Shown one piece after another: positions 27,825 through 36,783 of a stretch of 64,000 bases of DNA. Made by a program: the position numbers and the translations under genes. Under the pieces are notes generated by a model. It was not told the origin of the DNA, searched no databases, and saw only the letters and a list, made by a program, of their open reading frames with translations. The stretch covers positions 1 through 64,000 of the forward strand of contig DATJDU010000097.1 in the NCBI GenBank assembly GCA_035497315.1. Reading direction: 5' to 3'. How positions within the stretch are numbered: position 1 is the stretch's first letter; the number at the start of each line of letters is the position of its first letter. Source of the DNA: Andeanibacterium sp035497315. Lineage in GTDB: Bacteria > Pseudomonadota > Alphaproteobacteria > Sphingomonadales > Sphingomonadaceae.

Positions 27825-28568
27825 ATGGCAGGCCATTCCAAATTCAAGAACATCATGCACCGCAAGGGCGCGCAGGATAAGAAGCGCTCGGCAATGTTTT
27901 CCAAGCTTTCGCGCGAAATTACCGTCGCGGCGAAGATGGGTATGGCCGATCCGGACATGAACCCGCGCCTGCGCGCCGCCGTCAACGCGGCCAAGGCGCA
28001 GTCCATGCCCAAGGACAATATCCAGCGCGCCATCGACAAGGCGACGAAGGGCGAAGGCGATAATTACGAGGAAGTCCGCTACGAAGGCTATGGCCCGGGC
28101 GGCGTTGCCCTGATCGTCGAGGCGCTGACCGACAATCGCAACCGCACCGCCACCAATGTGCGCACGGCCTTCTCCAAGAATGGCGGCAATCTGGGCGCTT
28201 CGGGCGCGGTGAGCCACGGGTTCGAGCGGCTGGGCCTGATCGAATATCCCGGCAAGGTGGGCGATGAGGAAAAGGTCCTCGAAGCCGCGATCGAAGCCGG
28301 TGCGGACGATGTCGAGAGCGACGAAGATAGCCACTCGATCTGGGTTTCGGTCGATTCGCTCCATGAAGTCGCGCGCGAACTGGAAAAGGTCCTGGGCGAG
28401 GCCGAGGGCGTGAAGCTGGGATGGAAGCCCAGCCTGAAGACCGATGTCGACGAAGGCACCGCTGCCACCCTGCTCAAGCTGATCGACACGCTGGACGATG
28501 ATGACGACGTCCAGGCGGTGTGGGGCAATTACGAGATTTCGGACGAAGTGATGGAAAAGCTGGGCTGA
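27825..28568 (+). CDS. YebC/PmpR (TACO1) family translation or transcription factor
   Basis: The 247-residue protein begins MAGHSKFKNIMHRKGAQDKK and has the conserved KDNIQRAIDKATKGEG and YEGYGPGGVALIVEALTDNR blocks, then a long acidic middle domain. Full length for the family. Members bind DNA or assist translation of proline-rich stretches, depending on the species studied. It commonly sits upstream of ruvC, as here with one small gene between. Confidence 0.95.
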   Translation: MAGHSKFKNIMHRKGAQDKKRSAMFSKLSREITVAAKMGMADPDMNPRLRAAVNAAKAQSMPKDNIQRAIDKATKGEGDNYEEVRYEGYGPGGVALIVEALTDNRNRTATNVRTAFSKNGGNLGASGAVSHGFERLGLIEYPGKVGDEEKVLEAAIEAGADDVESDEDSHSIWVSVDSLHEVARELEKVLGEAEGVKLGWKPSLKTDVDEGTAATLLKLIDTLDDDDDVQAVWGNYEISDEVMEKLG

Positions 28569-28762
28569 TGTTGGGGCTGGTCGCCAAGGCGCTGCTCTCC
28601 GGCGCCTTGATCGCGGCCATCTCCGAAATCGGCAAGCGCCTCCCGGCAATGCTGCGTGCCGGTATGTCCTTCTGGCTGTTGCTTGTGGCGGGTTGTGTGC
28701 CCACTGTGGCACTTTATGCGCTGCTTATGGCGCTCGCGCCGCGCCTCGGCCAGCGGCTTTGA
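28568..28762 (+). CDS. Small two-helix membrane protein, DUF3147-like
   Basis: The 64-residue protein starts at the ATG at 28568, which overlaps the yebC stop by one base (TGATG). It has two hydrophobic helices, KALLSGALIAAISEIGKRLP and a second one in residues 32-54. The first resembles the N-terminus of DUF3147 membrane proteins (LLSxxxIAxxSEIxKR). Its own stop overlaps the TTG start of ruvC, so the three genes are translationally linked. Function is unknown. Confidence 0.6.
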   Translation: MLGLVAKALLSGALIAAISEIGKRLPAMLRAGMSFWLLLVAGCVPTVALYALLMALAPRLGQRL

Positions 28763-29235
28763 CGCTGATTCTCGGCCTCGATCCCTCGCTCTCCTGCACT
28801 GGCTGGGGGATCGTGCGCAGCGAAGGTTCGCGCCTCAGCCATGTTGCCAATGGCCAGATTCCCACCGATCCCAAGGCGCCGTTGCACGAACGGCTGCTGC
28901 ATCTGCAGGATGCCGTCAGCGCGGTGATCGCCACCTATCAGCCCGATCGGGCAGCGGTGGAGGAGATCTTCGTCAACAAGAACCCGCAATCCACCCTGAA
29001 GCTCGCCCAGGCACGCGGAGCGGTGCTGGTGGCCTGCGCGCGCGGATCGCTGCCCGTCACCGAACATGCCGCGCGGCTGGTGAAGAAGGCCGTGGTCGGC
29101 ACGGGCGCGGCGGAAAAGCAGCAGGTGCAGGCGATGCTCAAAGTGCTGTTGCCCGGCGCGGCGGTGGCTGGCGCTGATGCGGCGGATGCGCTGGCCGTGG
29201 CGATTGCCGATGCGCATCTGGGGGGCAGGGCCTGA
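28759..29235 (+). CDS. ruvC: Crossover junction endodeoxyribonuclease RuvC
   Basis: The 158-residue protein uses a TTG start at 28759, giving (M)TLILGLDPSLSCTGWGIV as expected for RuvC; a GTG at 28693 would add 22 unrelated residues. The catalytic acidic residues are visible in GLDPS, AAVEEIFVN and GADAADALAVAI. It resolves Holliday junctions with RuvAB, which are not in the window. The stop overlaps the next gene by one base. Confidence 0.95.
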   Translation: MTLILGLDPSLSCTGWGIVRSEGSRLSHVANGQIPTDPKAPLHERLLHLQDAVSAVIATYQPDRAAVEEIFVNKNPQSTLKLAQARGAVLVACARGSLPVTEHAARLVKKAVVGTGAAEKQQVQAMLKVLLPGAAVAGADAADALAVAIADAHLGGRA

Positions 29236-29534
29236 TGTATCTCAATGTCTTCCGCAGCCGTAAACGCACCGACATGGATGCCGCCGCCTATGCCGAGGAT
29301 GCCGCGCGGATGCAGGCGCTGGCCCGCAGCCAGCCCGGCTTCATCGCCTATCGCAGCTACCGCGCCGATGATGGCGAGACGCTCTCCATGTCCGAATGGG
29401 AAAGCGAGGATCATGCCCGCGCCTGGGCGCGCCATGCGGAGCATGCGACGGTGCAGGGCCGGGCGCGCTCGGACTATTACGAGAGCTACACCGTCTATTC
29501 CTGCCCCGATCCGCGCGTAAGGCATTTCGGCTAA
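29235..29534 (+). CDS. Antibiotic biosynthesis monooxygenase-like (ABM) protein
   Basis: The 99-residue protein shows the ferredoxin-like ABM fold: MYLNVFRSRKRTDM, QPGFIAYRSYRADDGETLSM, SEWESEDHARAWARHAEHA. Members are small cofactor-free oxygenases, heme-degrading enzymes or ligand-binding proteins. Nothing near it fixes the role. Its ATG overlaps the ruvC stop (TGATG), so it belongs to the yebC-ruvC transcript. Confidence 0.75.
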   Translation: MYLNVFRSRKRTDMDAAAYAEDAARMQALARSQPGFIAYRSYRADDGETLSMSEWESEDHARAWARHAEHATVQGRARSDYYESYTVYSCPDPRVRHFG

Positions 29535-29708
29535 GAGAAATGATGGTCTGTCCTACCGGCGAGGCGTTTGATAGGGGAATGGCATGAGCGATTTTGCCGC
29601 CCTTTTCCGCCAGTTTCAGCCCTTTTCTGCCAGCGGTGGCGGGGGAACCGCAATTTTCCTCGCCACAGTGTCAACATTGTCAACTTCGACAGCTACCGGG
29701 TCTCAAGC

Positions 29709-30056
29709 ATGAACATCGACTTCTACGGCATCCCCAATTGCGACACGGTGAAGAAGGCGCGCACGTGGCTCGACGGACAGGGACTCAGCTACAGTTTCCA
29801 CGACTACAAGAAGGAAGGGGCAGACCGGGCGAAGCTGGAAGGCTGGGCGGCTTCGGTTGGCTGGGAAAAGCTGCTGAACCGCGCGGGCACCACCTTCCGC
29901 AAGCTGCCGGACGAGGCGAAGCAGAATCTCGATAGTGCAAAGGCCGTCGCGCTGATGCTGGAGCAGCCCAGCATGATCAAGCGGCCGGTGGTGGAATATC
30001 CCGGCGGTCTGCTGGTTGGCTTCAAGCCGGAGGAATGGGCGGCGGCGCTGGGGTGA
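29709..30056 (+). CDS. ArsC/Spx family thioredoxin-fold reductase (YffB type)
   Basis: The 115-residue protein starts MNIDFYGIPNCDTVKKARTW at 29709. It has one N-terminal cysteine in IPNCDTVKKA, a central FRKLPDEAKQN and a RPVVEYPGGLLVGFKPEEW end, the pattern of the YffB branch of the arsenate reductase family. These are glutathione-dependent thiol reductases, and arsenate reduction is not established. The next gene starts two bases after the stop. Confidence 0.85.
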   Translation: MNIDFYGIPNCDTVKKARTWLDGQGLSYSFHDYKKEGADRAKLEGWAASVGWEKLLNRAGTTFRKLPDEAKQNLDSAKAVALMLEQPSMIKRPVVEYPGGLLVGFKPEEWAAALG

Positions 30057-30057
30057 A

Positions 30058-30573
30058 ATGACCATGAAGTCCCTTGCTGTCCTCGCCTTCTCACTAGCGG
30101 TGAGTGCCGGCGAGGGGGAGCCGTCTCCCCTCCTATTCGACTGTGCTGGCGAGACTGGCCGCTATCGTCTGTTTGGCTCGGGCGAGGGAAATTTCGCGTT
30201 GGAGATCGAAGAAGCCCGAGAGGGTCCGACGGGTGTCAGCACTTGGCTTCTCCAGTGGACGGAGGCCCGCACGGGATATGTCATCGGCCAGCAAGGGGGG
30301 CACCAGAGCCATTTGCGGCTGACTGACGGGCTAGCCCATTACATTTTCTTCGAAGGTGTAAACGGTCAACTGAGTGGAGCGCCGGGCGTCACCTACGCAG
30401 GGATCGTTCGAGTAGATGGTTCGGGCGATAGTCAACCGGTCTCGCTGGCCAGCTGCGAAGCGAACGAAACAAACAGAAACCTCCTCGAAAATGTCCAGCG
30501 CGAACGTGTCGATGCCGGATTACCGGAACTGGCGACAGAGGATGTGGATGGACCGTTCGATGGTTGGTTCTGA
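30058..30573 (+). CDS. Secreted protein of unknown function
   Basis: The 171-residue protein starts at 30058, or two codons later at MKSLAVLAFSLAVSAGEG. A short signal peptide is followed by a beta-rich domain with FDCAGETGRYRLFGSGEGNF and HYIFFEGVNGQLSGAPGVTY. Two cysteines could form a disulfide. The base composition is less GC-rich than the flanking genes. I do not recognise the family. It follows the ArsC-like gene by one base. Confidence 0.6.
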   Translation: MTMKSLAVLAFSLAVSAGEGEPSPLLFDCAGETGRYRLFGSGEGNFALEIEEAREGPTGVSTWLLQWTEARTGYVIGQQGGHQSHLRLTDGLAHYIFFEGVNGQLSGAPGVTYAGIVRVDGSGDSQPVSLASCEANETNRNLLENVQRERVDAGLPELATEDVDGPFDGWF

Positions 30574-30625
30574 CGTGTCCTGACCCCGGGCCGATGTGGT
30601 TGCCGCGCGATAGGGCTGAAGCGCC

Positions 30626-31516
30626 TCAGCTCAGATAGAAGTTCTTCGCCTTCAGGGGTTCGGGCGGTTCCTCGCCCAGATGCGGGGCGAGGCTGATTTC
30701 CACCGCGCGGCAGATCGCGTCCAGCGGCAGGGCATTGGGTGTGGTGCCGAAGGGATGGCTGAGGTCTTCCGTCACTTCGGCCAGGCCCAGGAACACATAG
30801 GCCACGATGCCCACGAAAACCGGCGTCATCCAGCCCGCAGTGCCCACCAGCGCCAGCGGCAGCAGCAGGCAATAGACATAGGTCGTGCGGTAGATCAGCA
30901 GCGAATAGACATAGGGTAGGGGCGTGTTGGCGATCCGCTCGCACCCGGCCTGTTGCAGGGCGATATTGGCGAGGCGTTCCTGCAGCGCCTTGGCGCCGAA
31001 GCCATCCATCTCCCCCTCGCGCAGCGCGTCTCCCAGATCGGCGGATATCGCATCCAGTGCGGCGCAGGGCGGGTGCGGCGCGTCGGCCAGCACACCGCCA
31101 AACTCGCGGGCGCGTTCGTCATCCGGCAGCTTGCGCAGATTGGCGCGGTGCAAATGGATGAATGCGCGGGCCGCGCGGATCAGTCGCCGCTGGCGTTCCT
31201 CGCCCTGAACGAACAACTGCACCTCGCGTGCGAAGCTGCGCATGTCGGCCAGCAGCCCGCCCCACAGCTTGCGTCCTTCCCACCACCGGTCATAGGCGGC
31301 ATTGTTGCGGAAGCCGAGGAAGAGCGAGAGCGCGATACCGAACACGGTGAAGCCCACTGCCTCGATCTCGGGAAAAGCATCGTAGCGGTGGTGTAACAGC
31401 ACCATCCCGGCCGAGAACAGCATCAGCCCGGCAACACGCGGCGCTATCAGCGGCACGATGGAACCGCGCACCGCAAAGGAAAGTTCCAGCCAGCTGGGCT
31501 TGTCGCGAAGGATCAT
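30626..31516 (-). CDS. Bestrophin family (UPF0187) membrane protein
   Basis: The 296-residue protein starts MILRDKPSWLELSFAVRGSI and shows the bestrophin signature FGIALSLFLGFRNNAAYDRWWEGRKLWG in separate blocks. A C-terminal membrane region YVFLGLAEVTEDLSHPFGTTPNALPL contains the cytoplasmic belt residues. Bacterial bestrophins form pentameric cation or anion channels. It precedes ubiG on the minus strand, 12 bases downstream of its stop. Confidence 0.88.
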   Translation of the reverse strand: MILRDKPSWLELSFAVRGSIVPLIAPRVAGLMLFSAGMVLLHHRYDAFPEIEAVGFTVFGIALSLFLGFRNNAAYDRWWEGRKLWGGLLADMRSFAREVQLFVQGEERQRRLIRAARAFIHLHRANLRKLPDDERAREFGGVLADAPHPPCAALDAISADLGDALREGEMDGFGAKALQERLANIALQQAGCERIANTPLPYVYSLLIYRTTYVYCLLLPLALVGTAGWMTPVFVGIVAYVFLGLAEVTEDLSHPFGTTPNALPLDAICRAVEISLAPHLGEEPPEPLKAKNFYLS

Positions 31517-31528
31517 CGAGCGCGGCCC

Positions 31529-32266
31529 TCAACCCGCTCGCGCGGTGACGATGTAATTGAGCGACAGATCGCCCGAAAGATGCAGGCCCTTCATCGGTGA
31601 GAAGGCAATGCCGCGCGGCTCGCCCATGGTCAGCCCGGCTTCCGCCAGCAGCTCGCCCAGTTCGTCGGGCGTGATGAAATCCTCCCAGTGATGAGTGCCC
31701 TTGGGGATCGCCCCCAGGGCCTCCGCCGCGTCGACCATCAGCAGGCGCGATTGCGGGGTGCGGTTGGGGGTGGAAAGCACCATCAACCCGCCTTCTGCAA
31801 GCCGCTCGGCCAGCTGGCGCACGAACAGTGCCTTGTCCGCCACATGCTCGATCACTTCCATCGCAGTGACGAGATCGAAGCGGCCGAGTCCCAACGCGCC
31901 CAGTTCGCCGTGGCGATAGTCGATCGCCAGCCCGCCGCCGGCCGCATGGGCCTGCGCGGCCGCGATGTTCTGGGCCGCCGCGTCCACGCCGGTCACTGCC
32001 GCGCCCAGCCTTGCAAGTGGCTCTGCCAGCAGCCCGGCGCCGCAGCCGACATCCAGCGCGCTGCGCCCGGCGAGCGGTTTGAGCGAGGCGGGATCGGCAT
32101 CCCAATGGCGGTTCACCGCCTCACGCAAAAAGCCGAGCCGCACCGGGTTGAGCCTGTGGAGCATGGCGGACGATCCCTTGGGGTTCCACCAGTCCGCCGC
32201 CAGCGCGCCGAAATGCTCGGCTTCTTCGGGGCGGATCGTTGCAGATGCGACAGTTGCATTGGCCAT
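31529..32266 (-). CDS. ubiG: 3-demethylubiquinol/polyprenyl hydroxybenzene O-methyltransferase UbiG
   Basis: The 245-residue protein has the SAM motif SALDVGCGAGLLAEPLARLG, TGVDAA, and AMEVIEHVADK, with the UbiG-specific N-terminus ATIRPEEAEHFGALAADWWN and THHWEDFITPDEL. It performs both O-methylations of ubiquinone synthesis. It diverges from lysC, with 56 bases between the starts. Confidence 0.94.
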   Translation of the reverse strand: MANATVASATIRPEEAEHFGALAADWWNPKGSSAMLHRLNPVRLGFLREAVNRHWDADPASLKPLAGRSALDVGCGAGLLAEPLARLGAAVTGVDAAAQNIAAAQAHAAGGGLAIDYRHGELGALGLGRFDLVTAMEVIEHVADKALFVRQLAERLAEGGLMVLSTPNRTPQSRLLMVDAAEALGAIPKGTHHWEDFITPDELGELLAEAGLTMGEPRGIAFSPMKGLHLSGDLSLNYIVTARAG

Positions 32267-32322
32267 AGGACACCCCTAACAGCGCGCCAGACCTGATTCC
32301 AGCGTGCAGGAGCAAGAACGAC

Positions 32323-33591
32323 TTGGCCCGGATCGTGATGAAATTCGGCGGCACCTCGATGGCCGGGACGGAGCGTATCCGCCGGGTGGCCAATATCGTG
32401 CGCCGTCAGCAGGCCGCGGGGCATGAAGTGGCCGTGGTGGTTTCCGCCATGGCGGGCGAGACCGATCGCCTGGTGAACTTCTGCCGCGAGGCGAATCCGC
32501 TTTACGACCCTGCGGAATATGACGTGGTGGTCGCCGCAGGCGAACAGGTGACTTCGGGCCTGCTCGCGCTCACCCTGCAGGCCATGGGCTGCAAGGCGCG
32601 CAGCTGGCTGGGCTGGCAATTGCCGATCCATTCGGACGCTGCCCATGCCAAGGCACGGATCGAGGACATCGATTCCGATGCGCTGTTGGCCAGCATGGCT
32701 GCAGGTGAGATCGCAGTGATTCCCGGATTTCAGGGCCTTTCACCCGCCGGTCGGGTGACCACTCTGGGGCGGGGCGGCTCCGATACATCGGCCGTGGCCG
32801 TGGCGGCGGCGATCAATGCCGATCGCTGCGACATCTACACCGATGTGGACGGCGTCTACACCACCGATCCGCGTATCGTGGCCAAGGCGCGCAAGCTCAG
32901 CCACGTGACTTACGAAGAAATGCTCGAACTGGCTTCGGTCGGCTCGAAAGTGCTGCAAACCCGCTCGGTCAGCCTCGCGATGAAGGAGAAGGTCCGGGTG
33001 CAGGTGCTCTCGTCCTTTATCGACGACGATGCACCGGCTGCCGATACGCTCCCCGGAACGATGATCGTCAGCGATGAGGAACTCGAAGGACTGGACATGG
33101 AACGTCAGCTGATCACCGGCATCGCCGCCGACAAGAACGAAGCGAAGGTCACCCTTACCCGCATCGCGGATCGCCCTGGCGTGGTGGCCACCGTGTTCGA
33201 GCCGCTGGCGGCCGCGAACATTAATGTCGACATGATCATCCAGAATATCGCCAAGGACAAGGGCGAGACCGACGTCACCTTCACCGTCCCCAAGGCTGAC
33301 CTGCTGCGCACTCAGTCGCTGCTGGAAGAGCATAAGGACGCAATCGGCTTCTTCCGCATGATCAGCGACGACAAGGTGGCCAAGGTCAGCGTCGTGGGCG
33401 TTGGCATGCGCAGCCACGCAGGCGTGGCCAGTACCATGTTCAAGGCGCTGGCCGATCGCGGGATCAACATCCAGGCGATCTCCACCAGCGAGATCAAGGT
33501 CAGTGTGCTGATCGACGAGGACGAGACCGAACTGGCCGTCCGCGTGCTGCACACCGCCTATGATCTGGACGCTAAGGACGAAGCTGCCTGA
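32323..33591 (+). CDS. lysC: Aspartate kinase
   Basis: The 422-residue protein uses a TTG start, (M)ARIVMKFGGTSMAGTERI, behind CAGGAG; an ATG at 32338 would remove the first five residues. KFGGTS binds ATP and aspartate, and TTLGRGGSDTSAVAVAAAI is the second substrate site. Two ACT domains follow (about 265-420) and should bind lysine and threonine. It phosphorylates aspartate for lysine, threonine and methionine synthesis. A terminator follows. Confidence 0.96.
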   Translation: MARIVMKFGGTSMAGTERIRRVANIVRRQQAAGHEVAVVVSAMAGETDRLVNFCREANPLYDPAEYDVVVAAGEQVTSGLLALTLQAMGCKARSWLGWQLPIHSDAAHAKARIEDIDSDALLASMAAGEIAVIPGFQGLSPAGRVTTLGRGGSDTSAVAVAAAINADRCDIYTDVDGVYTTDPRIVAKARKLSHVTYEEMLELASVGSKVLQTRSVSLAMKEKVRVQVLSSFIDDDAPAADTLPGTMIVSDEELEGLDMERQLITGIAADKNEAKVTLTRIADRPGVVATVFEPLAAANINVDMIIQNIAKDKGETDVTFTVPKADLLRTQSLLEEHKDAIGFFRMISDDKVAKVSVVGVGMRSHAGVASTMFKALADRGINIQAISTSEIKVSVLIDEDETELAVRVLHTAYDLDAKDEAA

Positions 33592-33626
33592 GGCGCAACG
33601 GCGCTTTGGCAGGGCTGGAATAGAAA

Positions 33627-33650
33627 GGGGCGCCGTGGGGCGCCCCTTTT
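33627..33650 (+). terminator. Terminator of lysC
   Basis: An 8-bp stem GGGGCGCC/GGCGCCCC with a GTGG loop is followed by TTTTGTTTT. Confidence 0.9.
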
Positions 33651-33678
33651 GTTTTATATTCCGCGGCCTGGCCCGGGC

Positions 33679-34197
33679 TCAATCCGCCCAGCCCTCGGGC
33701 ACGCCATTGGCGCCCATGATCTGGCGCTTCTTGATCCGCCACTGGCCGCCTTCCTTCACCAGCCAGTCGAATTCGCGACCCATGATCAGGATGCGCGGGG
33801 CATCGCCTTCCTTGTCCACGACATATTCGGTGAAGACGAGGCGGGCCGTGGCAGTATCGCCATCGACCTTGATCAGCGGATTGCCGATCAGGATGTTGAG
33901 CGCGAAGCTCTTACGCTGCGGCGCGTCGGCGGGTACGGCGGCATAGGCGCCCTTGATCGCTTCGATGCCCTTGTAGCTGTTGGGGCCGAGAATCATCTCG
34001 CCATCGGCGGTGAAATATTCGCCCACCTTGTCTTTCACGCCGCCACCGAAATGGGCGTAATAGCTGGTCAGCAGATCCTCGATTTCGGCCTTGTCGATCA
34101 CCGCCTGCGCGGTGAGCGCGGTCTTCGCGGCGGCCGGTGCGGCAATCGCCAGCGCGAGGCACAGCGCCGCGCCGATTCCAGTCAGTCTTGCTTTCAT
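33679..34197 (-). CDS. Exported SnoaL/NTF2-like protein
   Basis: The 172-residue protein has a signal peptide MKARLTGIGAALCLALAIAA ending near AAA-KT, then an NTF2-fold domain: EIEDLLTSYYAHFGGGVKDK, EYFTADGEMILG, GIEAIKGAYAAVP, and a C-terminal GGQWRIKKRQIM strand pair. The fold makes a cone-shaped pocket used by cyclases, isomerases and ligand-binding proteins, and no catalytic pair can be assigned. It is separated from katG by two hairpins. Confidence 0.75.
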   Translation of the reverse strand: MKARLTGIGAALCLALAIAAPAAAKTALTAQAVIDKAEIEDLLTSYYAHFGGGVKDKVGEYFTADGEMILGPNSYKGIEAIKGAYAAVPADAPQRKSFALNILIGNPLIKVDGDTATARLVFTEYVVDKEGDAPRILIMGREFDWLVKEGGQWRIKKRQIMGANGVPEGWAD

Positions 34198-34314
34198 GGT
34201 TCTTTCCAGGCTCCCATTTCATCGTGCCGTCTTGTGCGGCAGCGTCGGGAGCGGACCCTAATGCCGCATACGTGATGGGCAAGCGAACAATGCAGGGCCG
34301 GATCGAAAAGGGAG

Positions 34315-34379
34315 CCTCCCCGTCCGCAAGGGACGGGGAGGGCGCCCGGGCCATCGGGAAGGGGGGGTAATGGCCCGGG
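34315..34379 (-). terminator. Two strong hairpins after katG
   Basis: CCTCCCCGTCC/GGACGGGGAGG (34315-34341) and CCCGGGCCAT/ATGGCCCGGG (34345-34379) are both perfect stems. On the minus strand the first is followed by CTCCCTTTT, so it may terminate katG transcription. Confidence 0.65.
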
Positions 34380-34400
34380 GCGGGGGAGGCATGGATGACC

Positions 34401-36554
34401 TCAATCGAGATCGAAACGGTCCGCGTTCATCACCTTGGTCCAGGCGGCTGCGAAGTCCCTGACAAATTTCTCCTGATTGTCGTCCTGAGCATAGACTTCG
34501 GCATAGGCCCGCAGGATCGAGTTTGATCCGAAGGTCAGGTCCACTTCCGTGGCGGTCCACTTCACCGCGCCGGTCTTGCGGTCGCGAATTTCGTAGAGGC
34601 CCCGGCCCACCGGATGCCAGCTGTTGGCCATATCCGTCAGGTTCACGAAGAAGTCGGTCGTCAGCGCGCCTTCGCGGCCGGTCAGAACGCCGTGCTTCGT
34701 GCTGCCGTGATTGGCGCCCAGTGCCCGCATCCCGCCGACCAGGACCGTCATTTCCGGCGCGGTGAGGCCCATCAGCTGTGCCCGGTCCAGCAGCAGTTCC
34801 GCAGGGCGGACGGCGTAATTCTGCTGCAGCCAGTTGCGGAACCCGTCATGGATCGGCTCCAGCGGAGCGAAGCTTGCCGCGTCGGTCTGTTCCTGGGTGG
34901 CATCGCCGCGTCCGGGGGAGAAGGGCAGGGCGATGTCGTAACCGGCGGCACGGGCCGCCTGTTCGACGCCGACATTGCCCGCCAGCACGATCACATCCGC
35001 AACACTCGCCCCGGCTTCGGCGGCGATCTGTTCGAGCACCGGCAGGACCATGGCCAGGCGGGCCGGTTCATTACCTTCCCAGTCCTTCTGCGGAGCGAGG
35101 CGAATGCGCGCGCCATTGGCGCCGCCGCGCATGTCGGACTGGCGGAAGGTGCGGGCGCTGTCCCATGCGGTGCTGACCATATCGGCAATGCCGAGGCCGC
35201 TGGCGGCGATCTTCGCCTTTGCGGCTTCCACATTGTAGCCGGTCGGGCCTGCGGGAACCGGGTCCTGCCAGATCAGCTCCTCCGCCGGAACGTCCGGCCC
35301 GAAATAGCGGACTTTGGGCCCCATGTCGCGATGGGTCAGCTTGAACCAGGCGCGGGCGAAGACGTCGCGGAAATAGGCCGGATCGGCACGGAACCGCTCC
35401 GAGATCGCGCGATAGGCCGGGTCCATCTTCATCGCCATATCCGCATCGGTCATGATCGGATTGTAGCGGATGGACGGGTCTTCCACGTCGACTGGCTTGT
35501 CTTCCTCGGCAATGTTCACCGGCTCCCATTGATGGGCGCCCGCAGGGCTCTTCGCCAGGGCCCATTCATATTTGAACAGCAGGTCGAAATAGCCATTGTC
35601 GAACACGGTGGGATGCGTGGTCCATGCGCCTTCGATCCCGCTGGTGATCGTATCACGGCCCATTCCCGTGCCGCCCGGATTCGCCCAGCCGAAGCCCTGC
35701 CCCTCTACCGGGGCGGCTTCCGGATCGGGGCCGAGCAGGCTGGCATCGCCATTGCCATGCGCCTTGCCCACCGTATGGCCACCTGCGGTGAGGGCGACGG
35801 TTTCCTCGTCGTCCATCGCCATGCGGGCGAAGGTTTCGCGCACGGCCTGCGCGGTCTTCAGCGGATCGGGCTGGCCGTTCACCCCTTCGGGATTCACATA
35901 AATCAGGCCCATCTGGACTGCGGCCAGTGGATATTCCAGCGAGGTCTCGTCATCGGCTGCGGCATAGCGGTCCTTGCCCAGCCATTCCTTTTCGGAACCC
36001 CAATAGACGTCCAGTTCCGGGTGCCAGATATCTTCGCGCCCGAAGCCGAAGCCGAAGGTCTTCAGGCCCATGCTCTCATAGGCGATCGTCCCGGCCAGAA
36101 CGATCAGATCGGCCCAGCTCACCTTGTTGCCGTATTTCTTCTTGATCGGCCACAGCAGGCGGCGGGCCTTGTCCAGGCTGACATTGTCGGGCCAGGAGTT
36201 GAGCGGGGCGAAGCGCTGGTTGCCCGTGCCGCCGCCGCCGCGCCCGTCAGCAATGCGATAGGAACCGGCCGCGTGCCAGCTCATGCGGATCATCAACCCG
36301 CCATAATGGCCCCAATCAGCCGGCCACCAATCCTGGCTGTCGGTCATCAGGGCGTGCATGTCCTGCTTCAGCGCCTCGATATCGAGCTTCTTCAGTTCCT
36401 CGCGATAATCGAAGTCCGGCCCCATGGGGTTGGTCTTGCGATCGTGCTGGCTCAGGATCTCCAGATTGAGGCTTTCGGGCCACCAGCCCATGGTCGCCAT
36501 GGCGGCGGTGGTGTTGCCGCCATGCATGACGAGACATTTTGCTTCGGCGTTCAT
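34401..36554 (-). CDS. katG: Catalase-peroxidase KatG
   Basis: The 717-residue protein starts MNAEAKCLVMHGGNTTAA at 36554, behind GAGGAGGAGAG; the frame stays open upstream but lacks a good start. The distal heme residues are Arg90, Trp93 and His94 in MIRMSWHAAGSYR, the proximal histidine lies in LTAGGHTVGKAHG, and the Tyr and Met partners of the Met-Tyr-Trp adduct are in GLIYVNPEGVNG and FARMAMDDEE. It breaks down hydrogen peroxide and protects against oxidative stress. It diverges from the nitronate-monooxygenase-like gene. Confidence 0.97.
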   Translation of the reverse strand: MNAEAKCLVMHGGNTTAAMATMGWWPESLNLEILSQHDRKTNPMGPDFDYREELKKLDIEALKQDMHALMTDSQDWWPADWGHYGGLMIRMSWHAAGSYRIADGRGGGGTGNQRFAPLNSWPDNVSLDKARRLLWPIKKKYGNKVSWADLIVLAGTIAYESMGLKTFGFGFGREDIWHPELDVYWGSEKEWLGKDRYAAADDETSLEYPLAAVQMGLIYVNPEGVNGQPDPLKTAQAVRETFARMAMDDEETVALTAGGHTVGKAHGNGDASLLGPDPEAAPVEGQGFGWANPGGTGMGRDTITSGIEGAWTTHPTVFDNGYFDLLFKYEWALAKSPAGAHQWEPVNIAEEDKPVDVEDPSIRYNPIMTDADMAMKMDPAYRAISERFRADPAYFRDVFARAWFKLTHRDMGPKVRYFGPDVPAEELIWQDPVPAGPTGYNVEAAKAKIAASGLGIADMVSTAWDSARTFRQSDMRGGANGARIRLAPQKDWEGNEPARLAMVLPVLEQIAAEAGASVADVIVLAGNVGVEQAARAAGYDIALPFSPGRGDATQEQTDAASFAPLEPIHDGFRNWLQQNYAVRPAELLLDRAQLMGLTAPEMTVLVGGMRALGANHGSTKHGVLTGREGALTTDFFVNLTDMANSWHPVGRGLYEIRDRKTGAVKWTATEVDLTFGSNSILRAYAEVYAQDDNQEKFVRDFAAAWTKVMNADRFDLD

Positions 36555-36624
36555 GACATCTCTCCTCCTCAGGGTACTGCGGGACAGAATCCGCCCAGAC
36601 GGGTTCAACCGTTTGGCTGATCGG

Positions 36625-36652
36625 ATCGTATGCCCATATGTCAGTTCGTCAA
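36625..36652 (-). promoter_or_regulatory. Possible katG promoter
   Basis: On the minus strand TTGACG (36652-36647), a 16-base spacer and TACGAT (36630-36625) lie about 70 bases before the katG ATG. An OxyR site could not be identified by eye. Confidence 0.5.
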
Positions 36653-36783
36653 AACCGATTAAAACACAGACAGTGATCGGCTGGGCCGATTTTACGTGAA
36701 ATGCTTGCGCAGCGCGGCCTGCCTCGCCAAAACGCGCGGCACACAGCCCCGTTCGCGGGCGTTCAATCGAGAATACCCAACCT

